Shown here piece after piece: positions 60,626-64,000 of a DNA stretch of 64,000 nucleotides. The stretch spans positions 186,001 to 250,000 of the forward strand of contig JBAJFG010000423.1 in NCBI GenBank assembly GCA_037903475.1. Direction: 5' to 3'. The notes beneath the pieces were generated by a model that was not told the origin of the DNA, did not search any database, and saw nothing but the letters and a program-made list of their open reading frames with translations. This DNA is from Ancylostoma caninum (taxonomy: Eukaryota; Nematoda; Chromadorea; Rhabditida; Ancylostomatidae). The position numbers and the translations under genes are program-made. The number at the start of each line of letters is the position of its first letter. Position 1 is the stretch's first letter.

Positions 60626-60822
60626 CATACTCAACTCATAAGAAGGACTTCATGTTTGGGCCCATTGGAAGATTTGTTCTGCTTCTCTTATACGTAACTT
60701 ATAAGAAGGTTTTTGAATTTGAGCTCAGTTAATGATTAATTTTGCTTATTTGCTAATTTTCTAAGCATTTTGCACGTGTGGAGCTTTTGCACATGCCTCA
60801 AGTGGCTGCCCCACCCCACTTT

Positions 60823-60845
60823 CTAGCGTCCCTAAGGGGCGCTAG
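60823..60845. repeat. Conserved terminal stem-loop of the minisatellite element
   Basis: CTAGCGTCCC / GGGGCGCTAG forms a compact stem with a very small loop. The equivalent stem at 53947-53969 (CTAGCGACCC / GGGGCGCTAG) has compensated or tolerated changes. It sits at the 3' edge of the homology between the two copies. Confidence 0.65.
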
Positions 60846-61104
60846 TTTGAATACATGATGGAATCAAAGCATCAGTGTTTAACGGTGTAGAGCTGCGCAT
60901 CCACTCATCTAGCCGAGAAAATAGGCGGGCAATGCGTCAAAGCGGTTTTCTTCCACGACTATCTACATGGCGGAAGCACAAGCGAGACTACCAACATCAT
61001 CAACAATTCCCGTCCGCCATAGCCGTTTTCACTGATGCAATCGTTGGATCAAATTTTTCACTTCTTTCGATTCGTCTTTTGATGGGCAGAACTTGCGTCA
61101 AAGG

Positions 61105-61300
61105 TATACATTGGTATTCGAACGATTATTTTCGATCGAATATTCGAACAATTCGAAATTTTCGTTACTCAAATATTCGAATACTTCGAAAAGTCGAAAT
61201 ATTCGACCATTCAAATATTCGAAATATTCGAAAAGTTAAAGTATTCAATTATTCGAATGTTCGGATTATTCGCGCATCCATGATTCGAATAATCGGTTTA
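61105..61300. repeat. AT-rich TTCGAA-type satellite, block 1
   Basis: Degenerate tandem units of about 40 bp built from ATTCGAATATTCGAA and ATTCGAAAAGTTGAAATATTC. Same family as 63745-64000. Open frames in it are repeat artefacts. Confidence 0.8.
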
Positions 61301-61498
61301 ATGCCATGATTCATGGATCACATATTATGATTTATCCTCACTAACAGACTTAATGCGAGCAACAAGCATGCATCATTATTCATTTATTATTTTTCAGTAA
61401 TTGTTTAATGAAAAAATTGAACAATACTGACAAGACCCGTGAAAAAGACAGGCCTGTTTTGTTTCAAATTACATGACAGAAGCTGTTCATCTTATCAC

Positions 61499-62750
61499 TT
61501 TATTTATTTATTTATTTATTGAACTACACTCGAAGGTGCACCAAATAAAAAACTCAAACATCAAATGGGAGCCACGACTGAGCACAGCATTCATTTTAGT
61601 AATTAAAATGGTTGGCCAAGGAACTAAACAAGACTGGTCATAGCTCATGTCGAATTAAAACAAGCCGTTCTCCTCCTGCAGTAGGTGAAGAAGTCCCCTG
61701 CCAAGGTCATGTTCCCGACACACGAGCGCATCTTGCTAAGCCTAGAGCAACCAGGGCTCGGATGACCAACTTAACCCATGGCGAACGCATTCGTCTGGGA
61801 CCCTGGGCGAACGGGTTGGGGGACCACAAGGAAGGGGGTTCACCAAACCTTGGTGATCCTCAAACGACGACAGTGCCACAAGCTGTAGACCAGATCACAT
61901 GAACCAAAAACTCAAGTCTTTGTAGTCAATGGAATGCTGGAACCCCGCCGGGCCCATTTAAAACATACGTGCAGTCAGGTTAAAACCGGAAATGAGGTAA
62001 AAAGCAATCAGAGAAGCTTAGAACAATATACTAGGGTTTGAAAAACTTTTTAAAAAAACATACAAAAAACACTGGTTTCAGAAATCTACACTCGATAAAA
62101 ACACAACTAGAACAGTGTGGTAACCAGGTGAGGACAGCTGAGCCGTGACAAGCTAAGATCCAAGAGAACTATCTGAAAAAGCTTGGATTACCAGAGCAGA
62201 TTAAGCGTCTAAACTTAGAAGATAGGGCAAATTAGCCTTTTTCAACTTACTTCCGAAAATTCTGCTGTTTAAGGACTTGAATAAATCATGAGGCAGCATT
62301 CGGAACCATCTGGCTGTCCGATAGAAAAAAGAGTTGAAGAGAAGTGAATGATGTTTCTTTTTGACTCTACCGTAATGCAAATTAAAACCGCCGCTTCTGA
62401 GACTACAAGGTCGAAACACCCAGTATTTGCTAGCTCTTAAATTGACCTCACATTTCAGAATACGAAAAGCGAAGACGAGGTCATTTCGTATTCTTCTTAA
62501 ACGAAGGCTCTCCAAACAGAATAACTTCAAGCGGTCCTGGTAATTGGGTATGAGACTATTGTCAATCCTGGTATGCACCCTATGATAGACAAGGCGAGTA
62601 AATGTATGTTGTACCCTCTCTAACTTTTTTATGTCCTTTTTTAGTATAGGGTTCCACAGTTGTGAACAGTAATCGAGGTGGGGCAAGACATATGCCTTAT
62701 ACAGAGCCACTAACACCTTTACACTTGCACTTGCAAACTTTTGAACCCGT
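61499..62750 (-). mobile_element. 5'-truncated LINE (CR1/Jockey-like)
   Basis: Minus-strand element. The coding part is the C-terminal end of a reverse transcriptase (62750-62201), followed by a ~680-bp 3' region and an AATAAATAAATAAATAAA tail (complement of 61501-61518). The short tandem tail suits CR1/L2-like or Jockey-like LINEs. The 5' three quarters of the element are absent, typical of incomplete reverse transcription. Confidence 0.7.
62201..62716 (-). pseudogene. LINE reverse transcriptase C-terminal fragment
   Basis: An uninterrupted 171-codon frame. LYKAYVLPHLDYCSQLWNP is the conserved post-catalytic segment of non-LTR reverse transcriptases. IKKLERVQHTFTRLVYHR and YQDRLKLFCLESLRLRRIRN follow, also conserved there. 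The catalytic YADD region is not present because the copy is truncated. The intact frame suggests a fairly recent insertion or one with little decay. Confidence 0.85.
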
Positions 62751-63117
62751 GCTACCTCCTCTTTCGACTTGCCGTTCGGTTGAATTCAAAAGATTGCAAA
62801 TCGAAAAGTTTATGCCAATTTACGTGGAGGTACGCGAGCTCGAGAGAAATAGGCGCCGTTGAGCTCCGTGGAACAAAAACTAAATGTTATTAGTTTTATT
62901 ATTCACGGGGAAGTTGGGGACAAGAATGAAGCTGATTTCTTGCTTAAGACACGGTGGGAATATAGGCAGAGGGTGCGATGTGCCTATTTCGGCTTCGTTA
63001 CAGATAATTCCTTCGAAAGGAAGCTCGATGAATCACTTCTATAATAAAGTGAGAAACAGAGTGAAAGAATGTAATTGCTGCCTACGTTCGTACTTACAAT
63101 CATATTTATGAGAACAG
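62751..63117. other. Short intergenic stretch, nothing recognised
   Basis: A plus-strand frame at 62859-63044 (61 codons) looks moderately coding-like (LLKTRWEYRQRVRCAYFGF) but has no family or splice support. Confidence 0.35.
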
Positions 63118-63335
63118 CAGTGTCGAACGCAGAATGTGGGCGGGATGGGGGATGGGGTGGGAGAAAATTGGAGTGTTCGTCACTTTGGCGACCCCGGTGG
63201 AGATTAGAAAATTCATTCAGAGATTATCAGTTATAATATTGAATACACCATACAAATAATTGAAAAATGTGATTCCAAACATTCAGTGACCCATCCTCGG
63301 GGAAGGGGGGGGGCGTCCCCTCGCATCCGCAACTG
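63118..63335. mobile_element. Diverged hAT-type MITE copy
   Basis: Left end CAGTGTCGAACGCAGAATGT with a G-rich subterminus, and right end GGGGCGTCCCC...GCATCCGCAACTG, mirror the 7831-8084 element (CAGTGGCGGACGCAGAAAGT ... CTGCGTCCGCCACTG). The interior is likewise AT-rich. No 8-bp duplication is left, which suggests an older copy. Confidence 0.6.
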
Positions 63336-63744
63336 GTCCATTGCTATCCCATTATCACCATTCTGGAGCAGTTACATTCCCTGTCACCTTATTTAACGGG
63401 TTACTGCAACTTCCTTATCTTACTTTATGACCTCAGAGAAGAGATCGTAGTGACGCGAGAAGCACGACGAATTAGAAACTAAAGATGGGGTGAGGGCATT
63501 GCACGTCCTGAAAGATGAGTCGAAAAGCACCTTGAGACATTCCGTGAATCGTAGTGACGTTAAGAAAACCAAGAATCTGTTCATAGTTCAGACACGCAAA
63601 TGAGATGAGACTTCGCTTTTAACGTACACCAGCGGAAGTGTTAGTTTGAAAACGTGCCTTTCTATATCTTCGCGCATGACAAGACTTGTTTATCTATTTT
63701 CTCTTTATAAATACATCGCAAAACCGCTTCTGAAACAATGGCAT

Positions 63745-64000
63745 TCATTTATTCGAATAATTCAAAAGTTTCATTATTCGAATACTCGAATAACTGGAAA
63801 AGTCGAAATATTCGATTATTCGAAAAGCTAAAATATTTGATTATTCTAATACTCAAATGATTCGAAAAGTTGAAAAGCTCGATTATCCGAATATTCGAAT
63901 AATTCGAAAAGTTGGAATATTCGATTATTCGAATATTCGAATAATTCCAAAAGCTAAAATATTCGATTGTTTGAATATCCAATAATTCGAAAAACTGAAA
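63745..64000. repeat. AT-rich TTCGAA-type satellite, block 2 (runs off the window)
   Basis: Units of about 40 bp with ATTCGAATAATTCGAAAAGTT and GAAATATTCGATTATTCGAA blocks, in the same orientation as block 1 at 61105-61300. The array continues to the last base of the window. Confidence 0.85.

Larger units (their letters stand above)
59405..60846. mobile_element. Minisatellite-carrying repeat element, copy B
   Basis: Same order of parts as the 51690-53970 element: 5' block (GCCGATTTCCATGGACG, CGGGACCCGAAATTACGTC, CTGGCGGTCTC, ATACGCAGCAGGA), 60-bp minisatellite (59775-60625), AACTCATAAGAAGGA, then the 3' block CCTCAAGTGGCTGCCCCACC with a stem-loop at 60823-60845. Identity in the 3' block is over 90% across about 52 bp. 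Confidence 0.6.

Noticed and set aside
1..64000. Prokaryotic features such as operons, CRISPR arrays or prophage
   Set aside because: Gene structure is intron-rich and eukaryotic; the tandem arrays lack the spacer-repeat pattern of CRISPR.

Overview
This is eukaryotic nuclear DNA, most likely from a clade V (strongylid, hookworm-like) nematode. The evidence is short spliced exons with TTTCAG-type acceptors, a DMSR-family neuropeptide receptor, acceptors placed directly before start codons (as expected for spliced-leader trans-splicing), a tRNA-derived SINE of a type I associate with strongylids, and many mariner/Tc1 relics. Genus cannot be fixed from sequence alone. Every gene below was rebuilt by hand from exon boundaries and reading-phase agreement; none appears as one long open frame.

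Layout 1-25.6 kb, the gene-bearing part. A DMSR-like G-protein-coupled receptor lies on the plus strand (nine exons seen, 2880-8906; the 5' exon was not found). It converges on a minus-strand gene (eight exons, 24004 down to 9216) that encodes a complete 288-residue secreted protein: signal peptide, ten-cysteine Ly6/three-finger domain, Gly/Ser and Ser/Thr-rich stalk, and a hydrophobic GPI-type tail. The two stop codons are about 310 bp apart. Head-to-head with the Ly6 gene, only 38 bp from its start codon, is a plus-strand three-exon gene (24043-25587, 217 residues) of unrecognised function. The 38 bp between the two ATGs consists of two opposed splice acceptors and leaves no room for a conventional promoter.

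Layout 25.6-64 kb: I could not support any intact host gene. The region is a transposon graveyard. It holds a full-length decayed mariner with perfect ends (28986-30261), a Tc1-type inverted-repeat element (33148-34413), a decayed mariner containing a 258-bp-arm near-perfect palindrome (36939-38440), and a mariner at 42173-46510 split by two adjacent TTAA-flanked elements, one of which is itself split by a Mutator-like element with a 9-bp duplication. Further on are an internally deleted mariner (47774-48670), a Tc1-like IR/DR element interrupted by a SINE (53999-55867), two related elements carrying ~60-bp minisatellites (about 51.7-54.0 kb and 59.4-60.85 kb), a 5'-truncated LINE (61.5-62.75 kb) and two AT-rich TTCGAA-type satellite blocks.

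How the genes may relate: the receptor and the Ly6-type protein would both act at the cell surface, the receptor in neuropeptide signalling and the Ly6 protein as a GPI-anchored modulator or adhesion molecule. Nothing in the sequence links them functionally. The strongest structural points are the back-to-back acceptors, the nested transposon stack whose host reading frame reconnects exactly across the insertion, and the large palindrome.
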